DNA of 29,969 nucleotides from Branchiostoma floridae (GCF_000003815.2 NC_049992.1:1622692-1652660), one strand, 5' to 3'. Counted from the stretch's first letter, positions 1 to 11,372 are shown. A program made the numbers and translations. Notes: generated by a model not told the origin, from the letters alone.

Positions 1-317
1 CCCCTCATTATTACTCATATTGCACCGCTACTGGCTACGTGTAAAAGCATCATACTTCACCTCAGTCGACTGCTGTTTTTTTAATAGTGCTCCTTGGCGC
101 ACATACTCTGCATACAATGCAAGACGTGACAAGTCGAGTAGATTTTTTTACTTTTCTATATACTATTCAGTCCGAACGTAGCATCATGCCACATGGTTTA
201 ATCGAATATTTGCACAATATGTTCCAGTATATGTTCTACTTCCTGGTTTCCTTCAGAATAGATCGAACAAATGTATCATCATTCTTAAGACCCATCTCTG
301 CCTGTTTGTTGCCCCAG
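1..317. other. Upstream intron sequence, no supported exon
   Basis: The frame feeding the collagen exon stays open back to position 87, but the translation has no collagen, signal-peptide or other family feature, and a good acceptor (tgttgccccag) ends at 317. I read this stretch as intron. Confidence 0.5.
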
Positions 318-1648
318 CACGGCCCGCCCGGCCCACAAGGCCCCCCGGGTCCCCGGGGCCCAGCTGGCCCGCCCGGTGCCGTCATCACCAAGGACGAAAT
401 GTTCCGGGAATTCAAGGAAATGGTCAGAGGTAAGGTTTGCGACTTTCACGACATCTTCACGTTTTGCGGCTTTGCCCGAATTACGGTAAAGCTAGCCTTG
501 ACCTTCAGCGCCATATTTGATCACCGTCGCTTCTGCCAACTTTCCTCTATAAAAAGCAGCATGTGACAGCTAGTCTAGCTAGGACGTAAATCCTTCCGAA
601 AACCGTCAGTTACTTAAATGTACTGCTAACTATTTCTGTTTTACTGGACGCTAAGCTAAGCCTTCGGTTCCGCGTGTAATGGAGCTCTGGCGCCAAACTC
701 ATACGCCTTAAAGAACGAAACTCACTTAGACTTGGCCAGGCATTACAGGATCTCCCGGCACTCGCAAGTCTCTAACAGCACAACTAGATTTAAGGCTAAG
801 GTAAAGACGCATCCCTGATGTACCACATCGTTCTCTTTTCCAGAGGCTGCCGAGAGAAGAGCGCTCAGGTTGCTACAAGAGAAGGTGAGAGATGATGATG
901 ACAAATAAGAAATGATTTGGTCAACACAGGGGCTAGAATATGACCTGGGATTGATTGGTGGATTTTCTGTCTTTGGTGGAGGTCAATAATGTTATTGTTT
1001 CTCTTTTAAACTTGCAACGATTTGAAATACAAAGTGATTAGCTTAGTCCCATCTATATCTGGAATGATACGATATGAAGTGAACTGAAAGAAAATGAATA
1101 CTATGAAAAGACCTCTTACCATCTATACACGTTGTATTTTTCGTAAGCAACACTTCCAGGTATGGCTAGGATCCAGCAACAACGATGTTCCGAGCTTTAT
1201 CAAAACGTCAACAGAATTAGCTACAACACAAGCAAATATCTCCTGTCGTGGGGCATTTATAAGGATGACGTGAAAACAAGATAAGGCTGTTAACGGAGGA
1301 TTCAAATCCATCTAGTTATATGCTGAACAGGAGTGACGCATGCGATAATGTGCTTATAAGATAAATGTGCTTATCAGATAAGGGTTGAGGTTCATGTAGT
1401 CATGTCCCGTCCGTCCCTGTCAGTACTGAGTTGAGGCTCATATTGTCACACGTACTTGTGAGCTGTAGAACTAGTCGGAAACCCCGCCTACAGATCATCT
1501 CACACCAAAGCACGACATCTCACAGCAACACGACAAGGTTCTCCGCATTCCACACTCACGCTTTGGTCAGGAACTGATGCCTGGAGCTCGCCTTCTGTCA
1601 CTAGGAAGCAACCTTGGCCTTCATATTTGAAACACATGTACGTACACA

Positions 1649-1694
<46 letters not shown>

Positions 1695-1718
1695 CACACA
1701 CATACACACACACACAGC

Positions 1719-1750
<32 letters not shown>

Positions 1751-1763
1751 GCCACACACACAC

Positions 1764-1795
<32 letters not shown>

Positions 1796-4700
1796 CACGC
1801 ACACAAATGTACACACATGTACCCCCCTCCCCCCATACCCCTCACACTACACCCCTACTCACACACATGTATAATGATATGTTTTATGACATGTTACAGT
1901 GCCCTAAGTGCCTGAACGTGTCCCAGCACCTCGGCATCTGGCCGTACTGGGACGACACGAACTCCCCGCCGAAGCTTCACGACGCCTTCCACTGCAGGCT
2001 TCGGGGAAACGTCGTCATTCCTCGGAAAACGCTCATGGAGCTCAAGAACTTCCAGACGGTAAGGAGGTCATAACCTACGCGCATGCGGAGTGTATGCATT
2101 GTGGGTAAAATGTCAACGTTGAAAGACTTGAAAGCCTCTGGCACGGTATATCCTTGGTAGCCTGGTATCCAGACGTATTGTAGCTCCCGAGTCTCTTCTA
2201 TTTGCGGAGATGACAGAAGAGACTCGGGAGCTATAATACGGCTGGAAACCATGCTAATACCTAAGAAAACCCTGATAGAATTCAAGAACTTGGTAATTTT
2301 TATATCAATGTCCTTCCCGCACCAGGTGCTCCATAGTGCGACGCCTATATCTGCTTTCCATGGCCCTTGGCAACATGGACTTAATTTACTGGTAGTGATG
2401 TTTTGTGTTCAACTTTCATACTCTTTACAAAAAAGCTGAGTCTAAGGATTCGTAAGACTCGACGAGGCTTGAACTCGTAACCTACCGAAGGAAAGGCAAA
2501 CACTCCATTCTTTATCTATGTATTGAACCTATGTGGCGCTAAATGTCCCTTCTTGCCCCTCCAGCCGTTCGGCGGCGGCGCGTTTGTGCGGGGGACGGGG
2601 CTGAACCTGCGGGAGGGCCGCTTCACGGCGCACCGGCCCGGCGTCTACCACTTCTCGGCAACCCTGCACATCGGCCACCCGCGGCAGAAACGCCTCAGAC
2701 CGCGGGACAGCGTCAGGGCGCTCATCTGTATCAACTCGCTCTGTCAGAGACACACGTAAGTAACGCGTTAGTAACACGTAAGTAACGCGTCACACATGCA
2801 TGAATAACGCGTCAGGGCGCTCATCTGTATCAACTCACTCTGTCAGAGACACACGTAAGTAACGCAATACACACACGTAAATAACGCGTCAGACACACGT
2901 AAATAACGCGTCAGACACACGTAAGTAACGCGTCAGGGTGCTCATCTGTATCAACTCGCTCTGTCAGAGATACACGTAAGTAACGTGTGAACTGTATGAA
3001 CTCAGTCGGCCAGAGACACGTATGTAACGCATAAGCAACGCGTCACGGCGCTCATTTGCATTACCTCGCTTTATCATACTCACTCTGTCAGAGACACAGG
3101 TAAGTAACGCGTCAGGCACATGTGAGTAACGCGTCAGACATACGTAAGTAACGTATCAGACACGCGTAAGTAACGCATTAGGGCCCTTATCTGATCAACT
3201 CGCTCTACCAGAAACACACGTTAGTAGCCTTTTTACGATAAGAAAAGTCTTTAAAAATGTACCCGGCGGTTACGAGGTAAATTACGAGGAAAAGATCAGG
3301 GTTCTAAATGTCATTCAATTAGCGGCCTGCGGTGCGGTCCCCACTGAGGCGGTCGGTTCATGATGTTGCCGGTCTGACCTTTAATTATTGACCGATGAAA
3401 ACGAGGACACCCGATAATCCTAATACCTAGTCTAGCTCCCCATTCTTTGCCGAAGCAGCCATCGCACCAGTCGTCCCCAGGATGCTGTACCTTGCCCCAG
3501 TATACTCTGCGCAGGTGCGTTCTCTTTCCCGGCACCTGTACGCCAGCAGCCCTCATGCGGCTGTATGGTGTATTGCACAAGAGATTAGCACAAACGCACA
3601 TTGAACAGATTAGGGCCGTGGGTTTGGCCATTGTTTACGTTGTGGAGTCTTTACACGCCACTAACAAATTGTTATACGAAGCTAGTGGTGTCGGTGTGTA
3701 CGATTCTGTACGGGCTAGAGGATTGGGTACTCAGAGTGGGACCACCCTGTTCTCTGACGTGTTGTGTTGTTTCTAAGTTTACCGTCAGTGATAGAACCGC
3801 GCTTTCTGTTTGCAGACCAGGCCAGAACCTAGTCTCTACCTAGTCTCTACCAGACTGACTACGCTGGCTGTTACAGGCATAATAATTTGCCAGGGGAGTT
3901 TTGCTATCAGAGGAGTTGGCCAGCCGAAGGGGGAACATTAAGGTAGCAGAACACAGTATTAGTGGGCGAACCCCGGGGAGTATGACGCGGGTACATAAAA
4001 TAGTACGGATAAACTTGTTGAAGGAGAGGTAAAAAGCCTTATTTGAGGGGCAGCCAGATATAACCTGTGCTACGTGGTCACGGAAGGTGTCGACTCTGAG
4101 ACTGCATGGTTTGGATTGTGAAATTTTTCTATTTTGTGTATAAATGCGCTCCATTACGCAACTGCCTTTCTAGCGTGAGCCGGCTGCAGTTCTGTGACCT
4201 CCGCAGAGGGGCATTTCAAAGAGGGCGTGAGAAGACGATACGCCGACAGTATTTTTTTGTTTTTTAATATATTGTGGCTTGTACCTTCAACTCAAACATA
4301 TCCGATTTTGGTATTCCAAAAGTGCACCCTACTATATTTTTCATTGCGTCGAAGCTAGTCACCTTGAGGCCCTTAACTATAGAAATCCCCATAGGCCGAA
4401 AACTGTGTTCTGCTACCTTAACCTTAGCGTCGATTTTTTGCCAAATTCTGCTATCTCCGTACCTCTGTTTGACGGCCTGGAGCAGGCTAGTCAAACCAGG
4501 TCGCGTTCACCCTGCCGTAAGTTTACGAAAACAAGTAGTGAGTGTTTGGGGACAAACTAGGACATGTACAAATTTTATCTGTCGTATTACGACGGAGAAT
4601 ATTTGAAATTCTGTTTAGATAATTTTTCTTGTCCATGTGTTGTCATAGTCATATTTAGAACTAACTAAAAATCTCCACAGTACGAGCTCCACAGACAGAA

Positions 4701-7700
4701 ACTCTTCTGATGGACAAGATGAAGTTCTTTGCAGATCGTCTTGTTTGTCTTTGTTTTGTTGTATCTAGTACTAACTAAAAGAAATCTACACAGTGCCCTC
4801 TTCAGAAACACCACCCAGACCCACAAACAGAACTTGAAGCTCCTGGTTCGGACGGCTGCCCCAGTGTTTGTTGTAGTTCCCATAGCGCGAAATGTGGCGG
4901 CTTGTTGCTAAAAGACCTCGAAAGGAAAACATTTCAACACGAGAAGGCGACCGGATTGAAACGTTTTCTTAAGGCAGTGTGTGTCATTGACCCTTAGGGT
5001 GGCGTGTCGACTGTACACGATTTGTAGGGAGATATGTCACTCTGAAACTCTAACAACATCACTGCACTAGTTCAACCAAGGACGCAGAAATGCTTCTCGA
5101 CGTGCCAAAGTCTGATTATCTCCAAACAGATATCAGTGCTATACTAAATGTTTTAATAAGCAGAAATGATTAGAATGAAGACCTCTAGAAACACACTTAA
5201 AGCACTGAGCCGAACTCTGCATCTACTTGGAGATTGAATATGGTAGAATAAATAGAACTTTTAGAAGAGGTTAATAAAGTGTTGTTTATTAAACATAAAT
5301 GTTACTGATGTTCACCAACACCTTTATACTTTCTATTGTCTTTTTAAACCCTAAATGTAAATAGAATCCAATTCCCTGCCGCTGTTCCCACACAGGTCGT
5401 TAGAGGTCGTGACAGGCATAGAGAGCAACAGTCGAGTGTTCACCATCTCAGTCAGCGGCATGTTGGAGCTACAGGTGGGTACTGGCGGGTTTTTTTTGGG
5501 GGGGGGGAGCAGAAAGGGTTCCTCGCCATGTGCCTAAAATCTTATAAAACAAGAGTTCGTAGACCTCAGGCCTGCATGAAATGTATTGGGTTTCTGTAGA
5601 CCTATTGTGTATTTTTGCCTTTTTGTCTGTGGTACGTGGTTGGAAAAATGAGCTTTTTACTGTGTTGGTTGTGCACCATGCAAAAGTCTGACTCTGAAAT
5701 TCCATTTTCTGAATTTGTAAGTTTGGACAGGGATGAACATTACTTTTTTTGGATTTCTTAAGTATGTAACCAACCACAGTACTTTGAAGTTGTTGAGACG
5801 CTACCTTTTTTTGTCTCAGATGGCCCATGCACATGTAGTTACTCTATATCTTCCTATTTCAATGTACTGACCTAATGCAGCTGCTAAGTCTCCTTGGTTT
5901 GTGTTCTTCCAATGATATTCATTAAAGATTTATTTCTGGGGTGTTATTCACTTGACATCGGAATGTTACTCGCATAATTTGACCAATGATACTTTTATCT
6001 GTAGTTCCATAGACATTAGACAACATGAATAGTGGTAGCCCCCATGCAGCAGCAACAGTTAGTCCCCAGGGTGGTATGATATTTTCATTCAATCCATCCA
6101 ACCCAAACCTAAATCTCCTGTAGTATCTAAGCCAAATTTAACAGCATAATTTACTATGAAAAATGTCCTTGTCAATCCCATTTATAGATGGCAAGCTGCT
6201 GGCAATGTAAGCTTTGAAAAGTTCAGAAGCTGTTGTAGTCAAAGCAAACACCCAGCAAACATCCCCGCAAACCAATGAGCAGTTGCTTAGAAGGGGAATT
6301 TCATCATATATTTGCCGCGACAAAATGCAACAAACGATACTGAATTTAAAACAGAACAAAGCTAAGCCTCCACCACTTAACCCTGCCTGTACCATAGATT
6401 AAGCAGGCCCAAAAACCAAGCGAATATGACTAGCCCAAAACAACAAATTACATGTATACAGTATGGAAATGGCATTACCAAAGAAACAAAAAGAAACACA
6501 GGACAAATCATACACATACCTTTCTCTTATGCCCACACTCTATACAGTTCTCCTCCACATTAGAAAATTGCATCTTCTTCTGTTTAAGTTCAAGTTCAAC
6601 CATGATTGCCAACAGGGTAAAGGAACTTGTACCGGAACTTAAAACTCAGTACTATACAGCTCTAGAAACACCACAAAGAGTAATAAGCAAACTTCAATTA
6701 TACCTGACCAACAGATATATATTCTTGTACACTCCCGTCATCTGGCAAACTGTCAGTGCCACTAAGTAACCTGATACATTGAAGGTGGCCCAGGCCAGAT
6801 GATGGTTCTACACCCAACCATAATCTGTTTTTAAAACCAAGCAGATATTGGGAGGATGCCCCAACCACACTAAAACAAACCTGACCACCAGGACACCACA
6901 AACAACTCACGTACCAAATGGCAACACAATGGCACCTTGCGTTCCGGAGATACAGCGCACGCCCCGTGCCCGCACAAAAGGTAACCTAAAATGTCAAGTT
7001 CAAGCACCAAGGGCGCCAAAATTGAGCATTATTCAGCCACCGCCGACACATGTGCCAAATATCATCGCGCCAGCACCAGCCGTTCAGAAGATATAACTCC
7101 GGAAACACCCCTCCCGGACACAAAATTCGACCTGCCGGGTCAAGTTCAAACGCGACAAGGCCCAAAGTCAATCCTAGGCAACAGGCAACAACCCCCCACC
7201 CATGCACCAAAAATCGTCGCAATCGCGCGTATCGTTCCGGACACACAGCGCCAAAAGTGCCCCCAAAACACAAAAAATGCCACCTTCAATGTCAAGGTCA
7301 AGCGCCAGGAGGCCCAAAATCACACCTGAGTGTCAGGCTACCATCCCCAACCCACGTACCAAAAATCGTCGTGCTCGCACCATCCGTTCACGAGATACAG
7401 CGCCCTACATCCCCGGCTACCGAAAAGTTCCCACCAGCATCAAAACCATACCTGCATACATGCAGGTAACTAGTAGTGAGGTCATTTGGCGTAATTTCAA
7501 AGTGTTTGGCCCAGATCCCAGACGTCCTGGGTTCAAAGCCTGCCATGCTACCGATCTTTTGCCCTTGGGAAAGACACTTTACGCGACTTTCCTCACTTCA
7601 CTCAGGTGCGAATAAGCTTCGGTATAGGCCTTCCATTGGATAGAAAGTTAAATGGAGGCCCCGTATTCGGAGAGAGCGATACCTCAAGCGCGCACATGTT

Positions 7701-8071
7701 GTAAAAGAGCCTAGAACAGGGGTCCTTCCGGATCAAACTTTACAGTCTGTACTTCTTCTTCTTTCTTTTGAGGCTACCAACTTCAACATGCTGAATACTT
7801 CTGTAGCCTACATACCGACTGTAGCGTCTGCACCATCGCATCCGGGGGGGGGGGGGGGCATAGTCACCTTTTATGTTACTACTTTTATGAGGCCTTGCGT
7901 TGACCAAGTTCGTTAAAACAAATACAGACGCAACGTTATGTATAACGCTAATCCACCCTCCTGCCGTTCCAGAGCGGCCAGTACACCTCCATCTTCATGG
8001 ACAACAGCTCCAAGAAACCAATCACGGTCCAGAGCGGGTCCGACTTCACAGCGAACTTCGTCGGACAGTAG
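318..8071 (+). CDS. C1QTNF12-like: Adipolin/erythroferrone-like secreted C1q/TNF-superfamily protein (5' end outside window)
   Basis: Six exons with matching phases: 318-429, 844-884, 1900-2058, 2565-2755, 5396-5474 and 7973-8071 (TAG 8069-8071). They give 226 residues plus stop. Order: seven Gly-X-Y collagen triplets; a short charged helix ([14 protein letters not shown]); a linker with CPKC and AFHCRLR; then the C1q/TNF-like jelly roll with [56 protein letters not shown] and a closing [11 protein letters not shown] strand. These blocks line up in order with vertebrate C1QTNF12 (adipolin) and ERFE, which are hormones of glucose and iron metabolism; I rely on recalled family motifs. The short collagen stretch also fits that family. 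The signal peptide and any further 5' exons lie before the window. Whether this represents the single ancestor of both vertebrate genes is inference. Family assignment is firm; the border at 318 is less certain because the frame is open upstream. Confidence 0.88.
430..1899. other. Introns of the adipolin-like gene (the 41-bp exon 844-884 lies inside)
   Basis: Apart from the 41-bp helical exon and the CA microsatellite near 1643-1820 I see no coding or structured sequence here. Donors GTAAGG at 430 and GTGAGA at 885, and acceptors ending at 843 and 1899, bound the introns. Confidence 0.6.
1643..1820. repeat. (CA)n microsatellite, interrupted
   Basis: About 175 bp of almost pure CA/TG dinucleotide with occasional GC, AT or AG breaks, in the intron before the exon at 1900. 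All ORFs across it on both strands are artefacts of the dinucleotide (runs of HT or CV). Confidence 0.95.
2155..2256. mobile_element. Foldback (MITE-like) hairpin element
   Basis: A perfect 19-bp inverted repeat (tagctcccgagtctcttct, and its complement at 2216-2234) continues outward as an imperfect stem of about 39 bp per arm, separated by a ~16-bp spacer. The arm motif (tggtatccagacgtatt...agctcccgagtc) is, to my memory, a common dispersed hairpin in Branchiostoma sequence. It lies in the intron 2059-2564. No target-site duplication was defined. Confidence 0.6.
2242..2296 (+). repeat. Degenerate duplicate of the 3' end of exon 1900-2058 with its splice donor
   Basis: The segment reads (LI)[11 protein letters not shown] followed by gtaatt, matching the parent exon end [12 protein letters not shown] and its gtaagg donor. 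Nucleotide changes are partly synonymous, but a one-base shift upstream and the foldback element next to it leave no usable acceptor, so I treat it as a relic and not an alternative exon. Confidence 0.5.
2440..2520 (-). mobile_element. tRNA-derived fragment (probable SINE head)
   Basis: On the minus strand, complement of 2462-2478 forms a T arm: stem ACGAG/CTCGT around the 7-base loop TTCAAGC, a B-box-like element. An anticodon-arm-like stretch lies 5' of it (loop 8 bases, one too many). No complete D arm or acceptor stem, so it is not a functional tRNA gene. Confidence 0.4.
2756..3240. repeat. Minisatellite made from the C1q exon end plus splice donor
   Basis: Two nested units. The long unit copies the last ~45 bp of exon 2565-2755 (coding [13 protein letters not shown]) with its donor, with copies near 2810, 2931, 3041 and 3173, the last two degenerate. 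Between them runs a ~20-bp unit (cagacacacgtaagtaacgcg and variants). At least seven GTAAGT donor hexamers therefore follow the genuine donor at 2756 within 450 bp. Confidence 0.85.
3241..5395. other. Intron of the adipolin-like gene, no gene seen
   Basis: Remainder of the 2.6-kb intron between the main C1q exon and the exon at 5396. ORFs here are short, mutually overlapping and without recognisable features. The segment 4663-4800 contains two similar stretches (tagtactaactaaaa... and tagaactaactaaaa... each followed by ctccacag or ctacacag), a weak local duplication. Confidence 0.6.
5475..6845. other. Intron of the adipolin-like gene, no gene seen
   Basis: Starts with the donor GTGGGT and a homopolymer patch (T8 then G10 near 5490-5508). 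No coding signal or RNA gene was recognised. Confidence 0.6.
6850..7440. repeat. Diverged ~150-bp tandem repeat, about four units
   Basis: Units recur near 6850, 6990, 7138 and 7289. Each carries, in order, a tcaagttcaagc / tcaaggtcaagc block, a ccaccc(a)cgtacca block, an aaatcgtcg block and a cgttc(c/a)g(g/a)(a)gata(ca)cagcgcc block. Conservation is partial (I estimate two thirds). The overlapping ORFs it creates (7050-7469, 7202-7615) are low-complexity Pro/Thr/Lys-rich products of the repeat. Confidence 0.7.
7478..7735 (+). mobile_element. SINE-like remnant with tRNA-type B box
   Basis: Contains gggttcaaagcctgcc (B-box-like) followed by a ttgcccttgggaaagacact ... cctcact(t)ca(ct)caggtg block, a wording typical of the conserved body of deuterostome tRNA-SINEs as I recall it. 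The A-box half is poor and no poly(A) tail or target-site duplication was defined. Confidence 0.5.
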
Positions 8072-8606
8072 GCTGTCGTCATCAGCCTGTCCTGCTTACA
8101 AGCATACCTTCCTTACGAACCTGCCTTCTCTAGAAGTTAACAACAGAGAACTTACAGGGCTATTTATAGACCAAGTGGTGCTGCAAGTCAGTGTTGGGTG
8201 AAGCTTTCCCAAAAGCATGAAACCTTCGATGGATTTTAGCAAAAATTACTCTAATTTGACTCTGTGGTTCTGAGATCATAAAATTATGCTTGAGGATAGC
8301 GCAGGGAAGGACAGGGTTGGCGACATACACGTATTACACGTTGTGGATGTCTTTCAGTCTATTCGAGCTGGATTATACAGATTTGTTAGAAATAACACAT
8401 ATTATTTCGTACGTGGCGCTTGATACATGTACGTTCGGCTGCGTATACAGTCTATCGTTTGTCAGATATGTTTGTATTGAGTACATATACGCTTATTCGA
8501 TGTATATACCTTTATAAGGAATATTGTATTAAAATGAGAAGTCAAGAGTTAGAATTGACCTTGATAGTTAAAAGGTCATACCAATGCCCCACAATACACT
8601 GGGGTA

Positions 8607-8612
8607 AATAAA
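8607..8612 (+). terminator. Candidate poly(A) signal of the adipolin-like gene
   Basis: AATAAA 536 bp after the stop codon at 8071; another AATAAA follows at 8734-8739. The 3' UTR is AT-rich. Which one is used cannot be decided here. Confidence 0.4.
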
Positions 8613-8739
8613 CGTATTGTGGTATGTTAATTTTATCATACATTTATTTTACGACTTAAGAAAATAACACCATATAACTTAACAAACCTCTCAGATCAGT
8701 TACTGTCTTTTGATGAAGATTATAGCTGTTTTAAATAAA

Positions 8740-10244
8740 GTTTGGGTAAGATTACATGATATTTCTCGAACGATATTTGTTTATCATTCAGATGTTTATT
8801 TTCGTATGGATACGTTTTATTTCACCTCCGGAAAATGATAATAGAAATATAGAAAATATCATGTCCGTCTCTTTAACCATTTGTGATATTACTACGGCTC
8901 GCGCTGGTATATAGAAATAAATACGCTACATGTGACGGAGTGGTGTTGCGTCTTGTGATGATGTTTTGTGTGTTGTGAAAATCATGGGGAACATCTTCGC
9001 TGTATTGTTTGTTATCAGCTGTAGTTCTCTAACATTTTCAACAAAGTTTAGGTCATATTTTCGCTGACAAAGATTAGGTCAGAAGGGTTCATGTCCACAC
9101 TTGCTGGTTGACAAGGTCAAAAACACGTTTACAAGCATGGCGCAAATGTAGTTGTTTGGGATGGGTACAACTTTGACACAATAACATTTATAATAATAAT
9201 ACATCGTGGGAAAGGAAGATGTAGAATGTACCTGGCTCGGTTGTTGTGGGCTGTTGATGACCTTGGAACTCTTCATGACACAGAGGGAAGATGTCCGACA
9301 GCTACATCCGGTCTCCGCGGCCCAGCATGCTGTGCGCGGAACACTCTCCTTCCCAGGGAGGTCTGGCGAACCCTGATGCTATCAGCCCTAATGCGGACGT
9401 ATCATGTATTACATGCAAGGCACACACACATACACACGAACATACACATGCACACACACAGAAACGAATGCACATTCGCGAACACACACACACTCATATA
9501 CACATACACAAAAAATCTCTCTCAGAGCATTTTAAAAAGATATTCTGTATATTTGATTTCTACTAAAGTTAGCTCTTCTTACTAAGCTTTTGTATGTGTG
9601 ACCTGATAACAACAACTGAAACACCGAATGTCCTCTTTGCGTCATACTCTAATCCCTACTGAATAATTCATGATAGGTGGACGCATGAGACTGCGTCAAA
9701 CCAAACAAAGTCGGTTCCGATTTTTCTGCTGTTGTTTTTATAGTGAGTCAAAACACAAATTTTAGCCCATACAAGATCATGTGAGATATACATCAATATG
9801 ATAAACATTTCACAACAAAATCCGTTACAAGAATCCCTGAGCCATCGGCGTCTTTATACCATTATTCAAGTGAGTCTCCTTGTGAAATACAACCTAACCT
9901 GCCCAAGAAGACCATCCAGGGAACCGATATAATATGGCCTATGCAGACAGGCAGTCACTACATAGTACTTGTGTCAATAGGAAAACATTAACCAGGTAGT
10001 CCTTACGTGTAGATGTGGTCACTAGCACATATTTGACTTTATACCAATGGCTAGGTGTTCTTTACGTAGAGGTGATCACTACTACAGGTTTAACTCTACA
10101 TATGTCGATCAGCTGTGAATTAGCGTATACAAAAATATAGTTTACCCCTTGTTGTTATACTGAATAAGCGTTGCAAACGTTACGCCCTGTTTTACAATAA
10201 TGTTCTGGATTTGCTTCACCCCGTTTTGCTGAGTTACATCCAAG
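8740..10244. other. Intergenic AT-rich region with a short CA-rich repeat
   Basis: No coding or RNA gene was supported. A CA-rich simple repeat lies at about 9419-9513. Longer ORFs are repeat products or lack any conserved pattern. The interval separates the convergent 3' ends of the adipolin-like gene (+) and the 375-codon ORF (-). Confidence 0.55.
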
Positions 10245-11372
10245 TTACGGGCGTATTCTGTACGAACTCGTCCCGCAGTAGGCTACAACCACTTGATAAC
10301 TGCGCAACGTTCTGCGCATGTCCTTAAGGTTTCTTGTTTCTCTGCGAAGTTGTCTATCTTTGCCAGATGTCTTCTTTCGGAGATGCTGCTGTTGTTCCTT
10401 CCGATCTTTTCTCTCAGAAACTTCAATCTTGTCCCTGAGACTTCCGAGGGTGGCGTTCTTGGCGTGACATTCCTTAGTGAGCCGTGACATTGCCTGTCCC
10501 AAGGTCATACATCGCTTTTCCTCGCCTTTCAGCTCGCGAATCTCGCTCTGAAGTCTCGCGAGATTTGATCGCGCTTCCTTTAGCTTGCAGTCGAGTTTTT
10601 CCTGGCTGTGTTGATAAAGCGCTCTCTCTTTCCGTAGAGGGTACGTCATATCAATATTCGTATTTACGGCCAGTTGTTTAGCAGAATAAAGATCTAACAA
10701 CGTTTTATCTTTTTCCTTCATTTCTGTTGCCAAGTCCCGAACAACGGAAATGAAATCTTCGTAACACTCTCTGTAGCAGTGGTCAATATTCTGGTTTAGA
10801 AGCTTCTCATTAAGGTCCAGAATAGCAGTTCTAAGTCCCACCAAGTCATCAATTTGCCGGTTTCTATCGGAAACTCTTGCCACCAACACTTTGCTGTTTT
10901 CGCGGATCTTGTTCCAAACTTCCTGAAGGTGTCCAAACGTGGTTTTCGCCTGCCGAATTTGCTTTGAGGACGACATTTTGTATACATCCAGTTGTGCTAA
11001 CATCAGAGCCTCGTTGCTCAGTGCTGTGCTTACAGTGTCTACTGTGGCAGCTTGTGTAGAACATAACTCCTCTTTTAACTTAGCAATCGTTTCAGCATTG
11101 ACTTTGTACAACTGTCGTTTGGCATCCGTCGATTTTTGGCAAACCTCTCTCGTACTCTGCCGCAGTTTGTTCAGTTGTTTCCACGTACTTCTGACCCTCT
11201 TCCTCAGCAGGTGGTTGCCGAGAGTCTGTTTGTAGTAGTACTGTCTGCACTGGGTGATCACAGACTCGTGATAGGCGATTTTCTCAGCCATGGCCATGGA
11301 GGAACGTGTTGCTGACGGCACCTTTCTGGGGACGATGTTTGTTGACGACATCTCTTGTCCGTTTGGTGGCAA
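10245..11372 (-). CDS. Uninterrupted coiled-coil protein, 375 aa, function unknown
   Basis: A single open frame of 375 codons without introns, which is unusual beside its intron-rich neighbours. The start at 11372 gives a short Ser/Thr-rich leader; the second plausible start is the MAMAEK methionine about 26 residues in. From about residue 30 to 345 the sequence is charged and helical with heptad-like stretches (e.g. TLGNHLLRKRVRSTWKQLNK, KLKEARSNLARLQSEIRELK), ending in a very basic segment (RKDRKEQQQHLRKK) and a non-helical tail. No catalytic motif, signal peptide or membrane segment. I do not recognise the family; a ciliary/centrosomal-type coiled coil or an expressed retrocopy are possible. 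The length of the frame and steady amino-acid pattern support a real gene. Confidence 0.7.
   Translation of the reverse strand: MPPNGQEMSSTNIVPRKVPSATRSSMAMAEKIAYHESVITQCRQYYYKQTLGNHLLRKRVRSTWKQLNKLRQSTREVCQKSTDAKRQLYKVNAETIAKLKEELCSTQAATVDTVSTALSNEALMLAQLDVYKMSSSKQIRQAKTTFGHLQEVWNKIRENSKVLVARVSDRNRQIDDLVGLRTAILDLNEKLLNQNIDHCYRECYEDFISVVRDLATEMKEKDKTLLDLYSAKQLAVNTNIDMTYPLRKERALYQHSQEKLDCKLKEARSNLARLQSEIRELKGEEKRCMTLGQAMSRLTKECHAKNATLGSLRDKIEVSERKDRKEQQQHLRKKTSGKDRQLRRETRNLKDMRRTLRSYQVVVAYCGTSSYRIRP

Noticed and set aside
1500-2073. Several long ORFs on both strands across the CA repeat
   Set aside because: They translate to Cys-Val or His-Thr runs, the product of a dinucleotide repeat. Only the real exon 1900-2058 overlaps one of them.
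2440-2520. Functional tRNA gene on the minus strand
   Set aside because: The T arm is perfect, but the acceptor stem and D arm are absent and the anticodon loop has eight bases.
4264-4606. Overlapping 76-, 93- and 110-codon ORFs in the large intron of the adipolin-like gene
   Set aside because: They conflict in frame and strand, show no family pattern and have no supporting context.
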